NCBI GenBank assembly: GCA_963709175.1
Contig: CAVPVK010000012.1
Coordinates: 496,001-560,000 of the forward strand
DNA from: JANXQG01 sp963709175
GTDB lineage: Bacteria; Planctomycetota; Planctomycetia; Pirellulales; Thermoguttaceae
Direction: 5' to 3'
Length of the DNA: 64,000 bases
The translations under genes and the position numbers were made by a program. This document shows, one piece after another, positions 1-8,429 of this stretch (its first letter is position 1; each line of letters begins with the position of its first letter). The notes under the pieces were generated by a model. That model searched no databases. It had not been told where the DNA came from and saw only the letters and a program-made list of their open reading frames with translations.

Positions 1-467
1 CCTATTGGAACGAGCGTCAAGGCATAGATCAAGGCGAGAAGTCGCCCGTCCTCTATTCCGTGCACGTTCTGGTCGGGCACCACGGCGTTTTTTCGCTCAC
101 GCCGATCTGGCTGCTGAGCCTCGTGGGAAGCGGCCTATCGCTCTTCGGTCGTGACCGGAAGCTTCGACTCTTCGTATTGGGTGGCTTGGCGGTGACGCTT
201 GTCTGCCTGGCGTTTTACGTTTGGTGGCCGGGCGTTGATCGCAACTATGGCGGCTCGGCCGCCGGCTTCCGCTGGGTCTTCTGGCTGGCGCCAATGTGGC
301 TGGCCCTGGCGTTGCCCGCCGCCGATCTCCTGGCCGCTCGCCGCTGGACGCGGGGCCTGGGCCTGCTGCTTCTGGGGCTTTCCGCCCTTTCGGTGGCGTA
401 TCCTACTTGGAATCCCTGGAGCTCGCCATGGATCATGAATTTTCTGGGATATATGGGCTGGTTGTGA
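1..467 (+). CDS. C-terminal part of an integral membrane protein (5' end outside window)
   Basis: The frame is open from base 3, so the protein begins upstream of the window and about 154 residues are visible. The visible part starts in a soluble loop containing NERQGIDQGE and VGHHGVFSLTP, followed by three to four hydrophobic segments (SLTPIWLLSLVG, LFVLGGLAVTLVCLAFYVWW, WVFWLAPMWLALALPAADLL, GLGLLLLGLSALSVAYP). It ends with a short tail and a TGA. The loop plus multi-spanning C-terminus resembles large planctomycete membrane proteins of the glycosyltransferase-39 general type, but no catalytic motif is in the visible part, so the function stays open. The next gene begins 40 bases downstream on the same strand. 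Confidence 0.7.
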   Translation, partial: YWNERQGIDQGEKSPVLYSVHVLVGHHGVFSLTPIWLLSLVGSGLSLFGRDRKLRLFVLGGLAVTLVCLAFYVWWPGVDRNYGGSAAGFRWVFWLAPMWLALALPAADLLAARRWTRGLGLLLLGLSALSVAYPTWNPWSSPWIMNFLGYMGWL

Positions 468-506
468 ACTTTGCCAATCATGCGATGGCGTCGTATAAAT
501 TGCACT

Positions 507-1656
507 ATGTGCATCCCGCGCCTGATCGAACCGATTCTCCAACAGCGGATGCAAACGCGCCAAACCGGCAAGACCGCGCTGGTCCGCCGCCTCTTTCCCG
601 ACAATGCGTACGTGAGCCTCGACCTGCCCAGCGAAGCGGAACAGGCCGAGCGCGAACCGGCCCAGTTCCTGGTGCGCCATCCGCCACCGTTGATCGTCGA
701 CGAGGTCCAGTACGCTCCGAAACTCTTTCGACACTTGATACGCGTGGTCGATGCCCGGCGGCCCATTCCCGGCCAGTTCCTCCTCACCGGATCGCAACCG
801 TTTGAGGTCATGGCGGGCGTGACCGAGTCGCTGGCCGGGCGGGCCGGTGTGCGGCAACTCGCCACGCTGAGCTATGCCGAGATCCATCGAGCCCTGCCGC
901 AGGTGTCGGTCGAAGATGCCTTGGTCCGCGGCGGTTTCCCCGAGCTCTACGAGAAGCCTGACATGGACGCGCGTGGATTCTACCAGTTCTACGTCGCAAC
1001 CTACCTGGAAAGGGATCTTCGCACGCAGTTGCAGGTGGGAAACCTGCGGGACTTCGAACGGTATCTGCGGGCCGCAGCCTTGCGAACGGCCGGTCTCTTG
1101 AACCGCGCCGAATTAGCCCGCGACGTGGCCATCAGTCCCTCGACGGCGGGCCAATGGCTCTCGGTGCTGGAACGCTCGAGCGTGCTCGCGCTGCTAAAGC
1201 CTTGGTTTTCCAACGCCACAAAGTCCCTGGTCAAGACCCCAAAGCTCCACTTTCGCGACACGGGCCTGTGTGCCTTTCTCATGGGAATCGTCAGCCGCGG
1301 TGATCTGTTGGATTCACCGCTGGTGGGGCGGCTTTGGGTATCGATGGTCTACGGGGAACTGCAGCGACTGATAGACTCAGGCGCTGCTTCCTGGCAGCTT
1401 GCCTTCCGGCGGGAACGCACCAGGGAGGCTGATTTCTTCCTGCACCGCGCCGGCCGCTTCCGCCTGGCCGACGCCAAGTGGAGCGAGCACACCGATGCGG
1501 CGGACAAACTGACCGCAGTGCGTCGCGAGTTCGATCCGCTTCCGCCTTGCGCCATCGTCTGTCGGGCGGCAAACCGCCTATCCCCTTGCGACGGGCGTTG
1601 ACGCCCTGCCTTTGGCCGATCTGCCAGACTTGCTTCAGGACCGGTTTCCACGGTAA
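507..1656 (+). pseudogene. AAA (AAA_14) ATPase with DUF4143 C-terminal domain, damaged at both ends
   Basis: The protein matches the widespread ATPase family in which an AAA_14 domain is followed by a DUF4143 winged-helix region. Walker B is intact (PPLIVDEVQ), as are the sensor-like LLTGSQ and the helix-turn-helix stretch LARDVAISPSTAGQWLSVLE. Two defects are visible. The N-terminus runs IPRLIEPILQQRMQ directly into TRQTGKT, so the hydrophobic strand and first glycine of the P-loop (normally GPRQTGKT) are missing, as if a dozen residues were deleted in frame. Near the end, one extra base at about 1578 shifts the frame: the current frame stops at 1601, while the next frame continues YPLATGVDALPLADLPDLL to a TAA at 1654-1656, which reads like the family C-terminus. 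The start chosen is ATG 507. Either a decaying gene or two sequence errors. Members of this family are often mobile or defence-linked, but nothing here shows a partner. Confidence 0.75.
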
Positions 1657-1670
1657 TGACGCGAGTTGGC

Positions 1671-3662
1671 TCAGCGCGACGCGGAGCGGCGTCGTGTCGC
1701 AACTTCCTTGGACCCCGTAAGGGCCTCCCATGCCTGCAAGAGCAAGCCAGTGCTGAACATCGCCAGGTACGAACCGGCCATGCCGAAGATGATCAGCCCG
1801 GCAACCAGAAAACGGAACGGCAGGTCACCGCTCGATTTCTGCGGCCCCAGGAAAAGTATCAGCACGGCCGCAATCAACGGAATCAGCCCGGCCATGACTT
1901 GCAGCATTCTCAGATAGAACGGCACGTCGCGGAGCTCGGCGGCGGCCGTGGCCCCAAAACCTTGGCGGTCGCACCAGAGGCGCGGATAGACCACGCAGAG
2001 CGTGATCCACTCGACGAAATACATACTGTACGTGGCCGCGATCAAGCCCGAGAGCACAAACGAGACCAGCAAATGGGCCCATTGCTCCAACGGCAGCGAG
2101 CGGGAGGCGATGGACAGCGCCCAGGGGAAGACAATCCCACCCGGCATCCAGCAGAGACAGGCGATCCGCCCCGCCCAGACCGGCCAGGTCGCCGCCGTAC
2201 GCCGCGCGGCGTCGATCTCCTGCCGGTTGCCGGGCAAGCGCTCGGCGGCCGCCCGCCAGGTGCGGGCTACCGGCAACACGATGCGCAGACCCAAGATTAT
2301 GCCGATGGAATAACCGATCACGTCGTACCAGCAGACGATGCGGACAAAGACCGCCCGTTGGGTCGGGTCCAGGCCGCTGATAATGCGGATGTCGTTATAG
2401 GCAATGTTGATGAACGTGGCTAGCAAGTGCGGCGCCAAGGCCAGCAGGAACAGCCAGACCACCGGCCGCCGGGCAACGATGGCCCGCATGCGGCCGAAAT
2501 CGGGCATCGTCCGCTCGGCCGCCTGGTAATGCCGGCAGCCCTCCAAGGCGGCCGACAATTCGCGAGCCGAGCTGTACCGCTCGGTCGCTTCAGGTTGAAG
2601 GCAGCGGGCGGTCACCTGGTCCAGGGCTCGGGGAAGCTCGCTGGGCAGCGGTGGCGGCAGTTCCTTCCGCAGCGCCGCCATAGCCCGCAGCACCTCGCGC
2701 TTGGTAGCGCCCGGTGGTGTCTGCGTGAACGGCAGGTCCCCGGAAGCCATCTGATAGAGCACCACGCCTAACGAGTAGATGTCGGCGGCTTGGCCGATCG
2801 TCTCCCGCGGCGAGTCGGCTTCAGGCGCACAGGCGGCCAGGTGCTCGGGGGCCATGTAGGCCAGCGTGCCGCCCAGGCGGTCGTCGCAGGGCCCTGCGCC
2901 GGTCTGCTGAAACGACAGGTTAAAGTCGACCAGCAGCGGACGTCCATACTGGTTCAACATGATGTTGCCCGGCTTGATGTCGCGATGGAACACGCCTCGA
3001 CTATGGGCATAGTCGAGGGCCTCCGCCAGCCGGGCCCCGATCCAGCAGACGGTCTGGCCCCAATCGAGTCCGGCCAACAGTTCGCGGTTGCGCATGGCCG
3101 TAGGCTCGAAGGCGGCCGGTCGCTGGACGAGCCGGTCGACGGAATCCAGAAGCTTCTGCCCGTTTAGTGCGGCGATTTTGGTTCCAGCGATGTCGTCAAG
3201 CACGGCCTGCAAAGTCGGACCGGCAACGTACTGCATGCACAGCAGCCGCGTGCGGCTGTCGAAAGCGGTTTCGGAGAAGACCTGCACGATGTTCTCATGC
3301 TCAAGCTGGGCCATCTTGCGGCCCTCTCCCCCTTGCCACGCAGTGACTTTCAGCGCAACCTGCCGGTCGAGCGAGAGTTGCCGGGCGAGGTACACGGCTC
3401 CGAAGCCCCCGCGACCCAAGAGGTCCATAATCTCGAAATCGTCGATCCGCGCTCCCGGCGCGAGGCCCTCGGTCGGCAGCGTCTCCGCGTCGCGAATCGA
3501 GGTAGCAAGCGAAGGCGGGCAACTGGGGGCAAGGGCCGTGCCGCCCGCCATTTCCAGTGATTCGCCTGCGAGCGAGGCAGTCACCGTAGACGAGTGAGCA
3601 ACCGTCGGAGCAGCGGCGGCTGGTCGCAGCGAGCGTTCATATTCGTGATCTGGAACTGTCAT
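1671..3662 (-). CDS. Membrane-anchored Ser/Thr protein kinase (PknB/Hanks type, DFN variant)
   Basis: The protein has 663 residues. The kinase domain spans about residues 75-365: glycine loop LGRGGFGAVY, VAIK-like lysine in QVALKV, catalytic loop HRDIKPGN, APE motif in MAPEHL. The DFG motif reads DFN (LLVDFNLSF), a substitution typical of the planctomycete kinases paired with sigma factors. The first 75 residues are a low-complexity cytoplasmic leader. After residue 400 there are four to five membrane segments (VWLFLLALAPHLLATF, VIGYSIGIILGLRIVL, LLVSFVLSGLIAATYSMYFV and others) with no recognised extracellular sensor domain. It lies 13 bases downstream of the sigma factor gene on the same strand, so the two are almost certainly co-transcribed; by analogy the kinase is expected to control that sigma factor. 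That link is inferred, not shown. Confidence 0.9.
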   Translation of the reverse strand: MTVPDHEYERSLRPAAAAPTVAHSSTVTASLAGESLEMAGGTALAPSCPPSLATSIRDAETLPTEGLAPGARIDDFEIMDLLGRGGFGAVYLARQLSLDRQVALKVTAWQGGEGRKMAQLEHENIVQVFSETAFDSRTRLLCMQYVAGPTLQAVLDDIAGTKIAALNGQKLLDSVDRLVQRPAAFEPTAMRNRELLAGLDWGQTVCWIGARLAEALDYAHSRGVFHRDIKPGNIMLNQYGRPLLVDFNLSFQQTGAGPCDDRLGGTLAYMAPEHLAACAPEADSPRETIGQAADIYSLGVVLYQMASGDLPFTQTPPGATKREVLRAMAALRKELPPPLPSELPRALDQVTARCLQPEATERYSSARELSAALEGCRHYQAAERTMPDFGRMRAIVARRPVVWLFLLALAPHLLATFINIAYNDIRIISGLDPTQRAVFVRIVCWYDVIGYSIGIILGLRIVLPVARTWRAAAERLPGNRQEIDAARRTAATWPVWAGRIACLCWMPGGIVFPWALSIASRSLPLEQWAHLLVSFVLSGLIAATYSMYFVEWITLCVVYPRLWCDRQGFGATAAAELRDVPFYLRMLQVMAGLIPLIAAVLILFLGPQKSSGDLPFRFLVAGLIIFGMAGSYLAMFSTGLLLQAWEALTGSKEVATRRRSASR

Positions 3663-3675
3663 GAAAACGCTCTGC

Positions 3676-4431
3676 CTAACCGACTGCCTCCCCTTTTCGT
3701 CTTTGCAGGGCCGAGCGGCAGTACTCCAACAGGTTCAGGTCAATGAGCTCCTGCTCGCATTCGTCGAGCGAATCGGTGTCAAGCGAGTCGAGCACAAGGA
3801 CTAAAACCTCTTCGGCCAAGAGTTCTCTTGCCCGATGGATGAGAACGCGGACCGAACTGGAACCGAGCTTCTTGCCGACTTTTCCGCTAAGTTGTTCGGC
3901 GATCTCCTGCGATCGCGATTCGGGATGCTCGCTGCGAAAGCGGAGGACGGTATAATAGGGAGTGCCGGTCTCCTCTTCCGATTTGGCGAGGGCCGCCCAG
4001 CCCTTAGCGAGGAGCTCCTCTCGCCAGCTCCGCGTCCAGGCCCGATCTTCCTCGGCCAGGCGGTCCTCGCAAAAAGGGCGATCGGGCGTTTCGATCAGCA
4101 GGGCCCGTGCAGCGTCGCGTTTTCCTCGCCGCTGGTAGTCGATGATGAGGTGGAAGAGCGTCGTTTTGAGGAAGCTGCGGAACCGCCCGTGACTGGCGTC
4201 AGCCCGCTGGAAAGCCCCGCTGACGAGCTTCACGGCGAATTCCTGGAAGACCTCGTCGGCGGCGTCCTCACTGCGGAGGGAACCGAGCAGGTAGCGGCGG
4301 ATGGCCCCGCCATAGCGATCCAGTAGGGTCTGCTGGGCCTGCTGGGCCTTCGCCATGCTTTCGTCGTTCGCCTGGCGGACCACGGACCAGAGAGTCTCGA
4401 TCCTGCTGAGTCGCATGTCGTCCTGGTTCAT
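3676..4431 (-). CDS. ECF-like RNA polymerase sigma factor, planctomycete type
   Basis: The protein has 251 residues. Region 2 is visible at about residues 35-110: LLDRYGGAIRRYLLGSLR, then SEDAADEVFQEFAVKLV and FRSFLKTTLFHLIIDYQRRG, the usual helix that contacts core polymerase and the -10 element. A region-4-like helix-turn-helix lies around residues 165-210 (SQEIAEQLSGKVGKKLGSSSVRVLIHRARELL). A strong ribosome site (GAGGAGG, spacing 5) sits just upstream of the ATG, inside the 15-base gap after the hydrolase gene. The gene is followed by the DFN kinase, the standard sigma/kinase pair of this phylum. No anti-sigma factor gene is adjacent, so regulation by phosphorylation is the likely mode. 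The regulon cannot be read from this window. Confidence 0.87.
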   Translation of the reverse strand: MNQDDMRLSRIETLWSVVRQANDESMAKAQQAQQTLLDRYGGAIRRYLLGSLRSEDAADEVFQEFAVKLVSGAFQRADASHGRFRSFLKTTLFHLIIDYQRRGKRDAARALLIETPDRPFCEDRLAEEDRAWTRSWREELLAKGWAALAKSEEETGTPYYTVLRFRSEHPESRSQEIAEQLSGKVGKKLGSSSVRVLIHRARELLAEEVLVLVLDSLDTDSLDECEQELIDLNLLEYCRSALQRRKGEAVG

Positions 4432-4446
4432 AAAGCCTCCTCGCGG

Positions 4447-5325
4447 CTATTTTAGACTGCCGCCCGTTTCCGGCAAGCCGCACGGGGCAGCGGGAACCCG
4501 CTTGTCGATCCAGTCGATGAAATCGGCCAACGCGCCGTCACGTAGTGTCCCGTTCATGACCACGTGATGGCTACCTTCGTAGAAATGCAGCGTCTTGTCG
4601 CCGGACGATGCCTTTTCACACAAGGCCCGGCTGGCGGCAGGGCTGCAAATCCGGTCTTGCTCGCCGTGGAGGATCAACAAGGGCGTGCTTAGGCCGGCCG
4701 CTTGAGCCGCGACGTCCTTCGTCGCGCAGATGATTTCCGCCGCCATGCGAACCGTAAAACGGCCGTGGAACACCAGTGGATCGTTGCGCAGTCGATTGAT
4801 TACTTGCTGGTCGGTGGAAAGCCAGCGCGAGGGCACACGGGCAAATCTCAGGCGGGGGGCCACGGCGGCCGCCAGCGCGGCCCAATGTCTCAGACGCGGA
4901 TAAAGACCGTCTGCCAAGGCGAGCAGCGGACCGCTGAGCACCAGGCCGCGGATCGACGGCCGCCGCTGGATGGTCCACAAGCTGGCGATGAGCCCGCCCA
5001 TGCTGTTCCCCCATAGGAAGATCGGCTGTCCGGCCGACGTCCGCAATACCCGGGCGAAGAACTCATCCAGATCGAGAAGATACTGGTTGAACGAGCGGAC
5101 GTCGCACCGCGGCCCTTCCGAGCGGCCGTGCCCGCGGAGGTCCATGGCGTGCACCGAGAACCCTTGGCGCACCAATGCCTCGGCCGTTTCAACATGACAA
5201 CCACTGTATTCGATGAGACCGTGGACAAAGACGATCGCCGCCCGTGCCCCCCCCGCAGGGAGCCACGTCCGCTCATACAAAGACAGGCCGTCGTGGCCGC
5301 GAAAGTAGTCTTCTTGCGATGGCAT
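4447..5325 (-). CDS. Alpha/beta hydrolase, monoacylglycerol-lipase-like (Hydrolase_4/S33)
   Basis: The protein has 292 residues and is cytoplasmic by appearance. The oxyanion region FVHGLIEYSG, the DLRGHGRSEG motif and the nucleophile elbow WGNSMGG (Ser in GNSMG) are in the order of the serine aminopeptidase/monoglyceride lipase family. The acid residue is probably Asp in LILHGEQDRICS, and the catalytic His is in EGSHHVVMNG. The start chosen is the ATG before PSQEDYFRGHDG because family members begin at that point; an in-frame GTG at 5349 would add eight residues. The gene ends 15 bases before the sigma factor start on the same strand, so it may be the first gene of a hydrolase-sigma-kinase operon. 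The substrate is unknown; esters of glycerol or other lipids are likely by family. Confidence 0.87.
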   Translation of the reverse strand: MPSQEDYFRGHDGLSLYERTWLPAGGARAAIVFVHGLIEYSGCHVETAEALVRQGFSVHAMDLRGHGRSEGPRCDVRSFNQYLLDLDEFFARVLRTSAGQPIFLWGNSMGGLIASLWTIQRRPSIRGLVLSGPLLALADGLYPRLRHWAALAAAVAPRLRFARVPSRWLSTDQQVINRLRNDPLVFHGRFTVRMAAEIICATKDVAAQAAGLSTPLLILHGEQDRICSPAASRALCEKASSGDKTLHFYEGSHHVVMNGTLRDGALADFIDWIDKRVPAAPCGLPETGGSLK

Positions 5326-5447
5326 ACCTTCACATACGGCAGTGGTCACCGACTGCGACAGGATCGGTATATTTTATCTTGCCCCCGTGCGGTGAGCAAC
5401 CAAGGAAATTCGCGGATTGCGGCGTTGCGGTGAGGAACGATCTGTAG

Positions 5448-5456
5448 TGCTATAAT
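5448..5456 (+). promoter_or_regulatory. Probable extended -10 promoter for the secreted protein at 5540
   Basis: TGCTATAAT is a perfect -10 hexamer (TATAAT, 5451-5456) preceded by the TGn of an extended -10 element. It lies 83 bases before the ATG of the next gene, in the only non-coding gap between the divergent hydrolase gene and this one. No good -35 is at 17 bases spacing, which extended -10 promoters tolerate. It may drive 5540 and the following selA-selB. Confidence 0.45.
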
Positions 5457-5539
5457 AGCGATTTGGCTGGAACACAGTAGTACGGCCTACTCCCACGCTT
5501 TACTCCCTTGCAGTCCAATAAACGGAAAGGGCCGATTTC

Positions 5540-6991
5540 ATGTCAGCAATGTTTCGGGCGATGATGGCTCTCGGGCTTCTTTTAGCCGTGACCGCAACGG
5601 CCGGCGCGGCGGTCACCGAGGGTGGCTACGCCGTCGTCGTCTCCCAGGCGACCCGCGACGATCCCCAATGGAAGGCCGTCGTCGACGCCCTCGCGGCAAA
5701 GCATGGCGGGCAGGTGATCGTCTTCGAGAAGTCGGTTGACGAGGCGTTGCCGGAATTGCGGCGGCAGTTTCCCCGTTACGCCGGCTTTGTCGCCACTCCG
5801 CGCGAGGCCGGACGGGAATTCGTCGCCGCTGTCAGCCGGCTAACGCGGCGACTCGACGACGACCCTTACACCGACGTCCTCTGGGGCATCGTGACGGGCT
5901 ACAATGCTCGGGCCGCGCTAGCGGTTGCCAAGTACGACAAGCCGCTGTTCATTCATCGCGTCCTCGCCGCCACCGACGTGGAACTATCGCTATGCGACGA
6001 AGGAGTCTGGTACTGCGAACTGGATCCCACCAAGGCGGTCCGCAAAAAGCCCCTCCAGGAGCCGCAGTCGTTTCCGCGGCAGACCGATTCAACCAAATAT
6101 TTCGTCGATGCCCTGAACCAAAGCCAGGCAGACCTGTTCGTCACCTCTGGCCATGCCTCGGAACACGACTGGATGATCGGTTATCGCTATCGCAACGGCT
6201 TCTTTCGCTGTCAGGGCGGACAGGTTTTCGGCGTGGACACGGCCGGCAAGCGGTTGCCTGTGCACTCCGACAATCCCAAGGTCTATCTCCCCGTGGGCAA
6301 TTGCCTGATGGGTCACATCGACGGGCCCGATTGCATGGCGCTGGCCTACATGAACGGCGCTGGCGTCAAGCAGATGATCGGCTACACCGTGCCAAGCTGG
6401 TATGGCTACGGTGGCTGGGGCATGCTCGATTATTTCCTCGAACAGCCCGGCCGGTTCACCTTGGCCGAAGCCTTCTTCGCCAACCAGCAAGCGCTGCTGC
6501 ATCGCCTGGCGACCTGTTTTCCGGGCGCCGAGACGGCGGCAGTATCAAGCAACGGACTACCGCCGGCCAGCAAACCTACCGCCGAGGCCAAGGCATTGGG
6601 GCTGACCGAGCAAGACTGTACGGGCCTTCTCTACGACCGCGATGTGGTGGCCTTTTATGGCGACCCGGCCTGGGAAGCCCGGATGGCGCCCGCCGCCGCG
6701 GCCTGGGAGCAGTCGCTGGTGGAGAAGGACGGTCGATTCACGTTCGAGGTCCGGCCGCTTCGCGGCAAACAGAGCTTCCAGCCGATCAACATTAACGGTT
6801 CGCAACGCGGCGGGCGGCCGATCGTGCAGTTGTTGCCGCATCGCATCGAGGCGAAGAGCGTGAAAGTCGTCGCCGGCGCCGAAATGAAGCCGCTGGTGAC
6901 CGACAATTTCCTTCTGCTGCCGCTGCCCCGCGACGCAGAGCCAAAAGCCGTGTATCGCCTGGTATTTACGGCAAAAGCCATCGCAAGGTAA
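5540..6991 (+). CDS. Secreted protein with a possible clan-CD (gingipain/caspase-like) His/Cys dyad
   Basis: The protein has 483 residues with a cleavable signal peptide (hydrophobic ALGLLLAVTATAGAA, about residues 9-24). The body has alternating beta strands and helices, with a conserved-looking TSGHASEHDW around His205 and PVGNCLMGHIDG around Cys255. A His following SG and a Cys after a hydrophobic strand, about 50 residues apart, is how gingipains (family C25), caspases and other clan-CD peptidases present their dyad. The last 100 residues (from about FTFEVRPLRG) look like a separate beta domain. It is probably envelope-located or secreted. The ATG follows a purine-rich GGAAAGGG. It is 8 bases upstream of selA on the same strand, but no functional link to selenocysteine is visible. 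Peptidase activity is inferred from motif order only; it could be an inactive relative or another alpha/beta fold. Confidence 0.7.
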   Translation: MSAMFRAMMALGLLLAVTATAGAAVTEGGYAVVVSQATRDDPQWKAVVDALAAKHGGQVIVFEKSVDEALPELRRQFPRYAGFVATPREAGREFVAAVSRLTRRLDDDPYTDVLWGIVTGYNARAALAVAKYDKPLFIHRVLAATDVELSLCDEGVWYCELDPTKAVRKKPLQEPQSFPRQTDSTKYFVDALNQSQADLFVTSGHASEHDWMIGYRYRNGFFRCQGGQVFGVDTAGKRLPVHSDNPKVYLPVGNCLMGHIDGPDCMALAYMNGAGVKQMIGYTVPSWYGYGGWGMLDYFLEQPGRFTLAEAFFANQQALLHRLATCFPGAETAAVSSNGLPPASKPTAEAKALGLTEQDCTGLLYDRDVVAFYGDPAWEARMAPAAAAWEQSLVEKDGRFTFEVRPLRGKQSFQPININGSQRGGRPIVQLLPHRIEAKSVKVVAGAEMKPLVTDNFLLLPLPRDAEPKAVYRLVFTAKAIAR

Positions 6992-6999
6992 ACCGCTGC

Positions 7000-8428
7000 A
7001 TGTCCGCGCCCCAAGACGACCTGCTAAAGAATGACCTGTTGAGGACAATCCCGTCCGTCGAAATCCTGCTGGAGACGGCCGAAAGCCGTTGGCCGCCGCC
7101 GCAGGTTCCCCGGCAGTTGCTTGTGGGTGCCATCCGCAGCGCGGCCGCTGCCGCCCGTCAACGCTTGCAATCCAACGGTCTGTCGGGCAATGCTGACGAT
7201 GTCCGCGAGTTCATTCTCGCCGACGCACGCCAACGGATCGAGGCCACGGTCGCGCACCTACTATCGCCGGGCCGTCAACGCCACTGGAATCATCCTCCAC
7301 ACCGGCCTGGGTCGGGCGGTGTTGCCGCCGCAAGCCCTGCGGCAGATCACTCGCGAGTTGTCCGGCTATTCCGTCTTGCAGATTGATCCGGTTAGCGGCC
7401 AACGTTCCCGGCGGGACGAGCGGATCGAGGAATTGCTGCGACTGCTCACCGGCGCGGAAGCCGCCACGGTCGTCAACAACAATGCTGCCGCCACGGTCGT
7501 CGCCCTGAACACTTTGGCCGCCGGCAGAGAAGTGATCGTCTCGCGGGGCCAGTTGGTGGAAATCGGCGGATCGTTTCGCCTTCCCGAGGTCATGTCCGCC
7601 GCCGGGGCTACGCTGGTGGAAGTGGGCACGACCAACAAGACCCACCTCCGCGACTACGAGCGAGCCGTCACCGAACGGACGGCTGCCATCCTCCGCGTGC
7701 ATCCCAGCAATTACCGGATCGTGGGCTTCACCGCCGAGGTGCCGCTGAACGACCTGGTCCACCTGGGCCGTGACCACGGCATCGCGGTGATTGACGACGT
7801 CGGCGCCGGTCCGCTCATCGATTTCGCTCAGTTCGGCTTCGAAAAGGAACCTACCTTGGCCGAGTCGATTGCCGCGGGAGCCGACGTGGTCACCTGCAGT
7901 GGCGACAAGCTGATTGGCGGCCCGCAAGCGGGCATCCTTTTGGGCAAGCACGACGTGATCCAGGCCATGCGCAAAAACCCGTTGGCACGAGTCGTTCGGT
8001 CCGACAAGCTGACGATGGCCGCTTTGGAGGCCACGTTGGCCCTGTTTCTCGATCCGCAACGGGCCCTTTCCGAAGTGCCGACGCTGCGGATGCTCCGCCG
8101 CGCGTTGGCCGATATCGAGGCACAGGCCCAGCGGATTGCTGCGGAGATCTGCGCCGTCGTGCCCGGGGCCAAGATCACCGTCGTCCCAGGCTTCTCGCAA
8201 ATGGGAAGTGGCTCCTTGCCCGGCCAGGACCTGCCAACGCACCTGGTGGCAGTTGCCGCCGATAACCTCGCCGAGAGCGAGATCGCCCGCCGCTTGCGAA
8301 GGCACGCGCCGCCCGTCTTCGCACGCCTGGGGCAGGGCAAAGTGCTGGCCGATCCACGGACACTGCTCGAGGGCGACGAGCCCGTCCTTGTGGCGGCCCT
8401 GTGCAGCGCCTTGCGTAAGGAGTCCTGA
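7000..8428 (+). CDS. selA: L-seryl-tRNA(Sec) selenium transferase SelA (single-base frameshift near 7257)
   Basis: SelA converts seryl-tRNA(Sec) to selenocysteyl-tRNA(Sec) using PLP and selenophosphate. The N-terminal part (LLRTIPSVEILLETAES, then PRQLLVGAIRSAA) is read from ATG 7000. The rest (RRAVNATGIILHTGLGRA onward) is in the next frame and continues to TGA 8428. The two parts join if one base is dropped around 7256-7258, in CACCTACTAT, where CACTACTAT would give continuous sequence. The PLP-lysine motif CSGDKLIGGPQAG is intact, as is the region after it. Joined length is about 475 residues, normal for SelA. A reading start in the second frame at 7121 would give an unrelated N-terminus. 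selB follows after one base. The frameshift is either a sequence error or a real inactivation of the Sec pathway. Confidence 0.9.
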
Positions 8429-8429
8429 C

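Noticed and set aside
1656..2423. Plus-strand frames opposite the kinase gene
   Set aside because: The kinase on the other strand has complete motifs; these frames have none.
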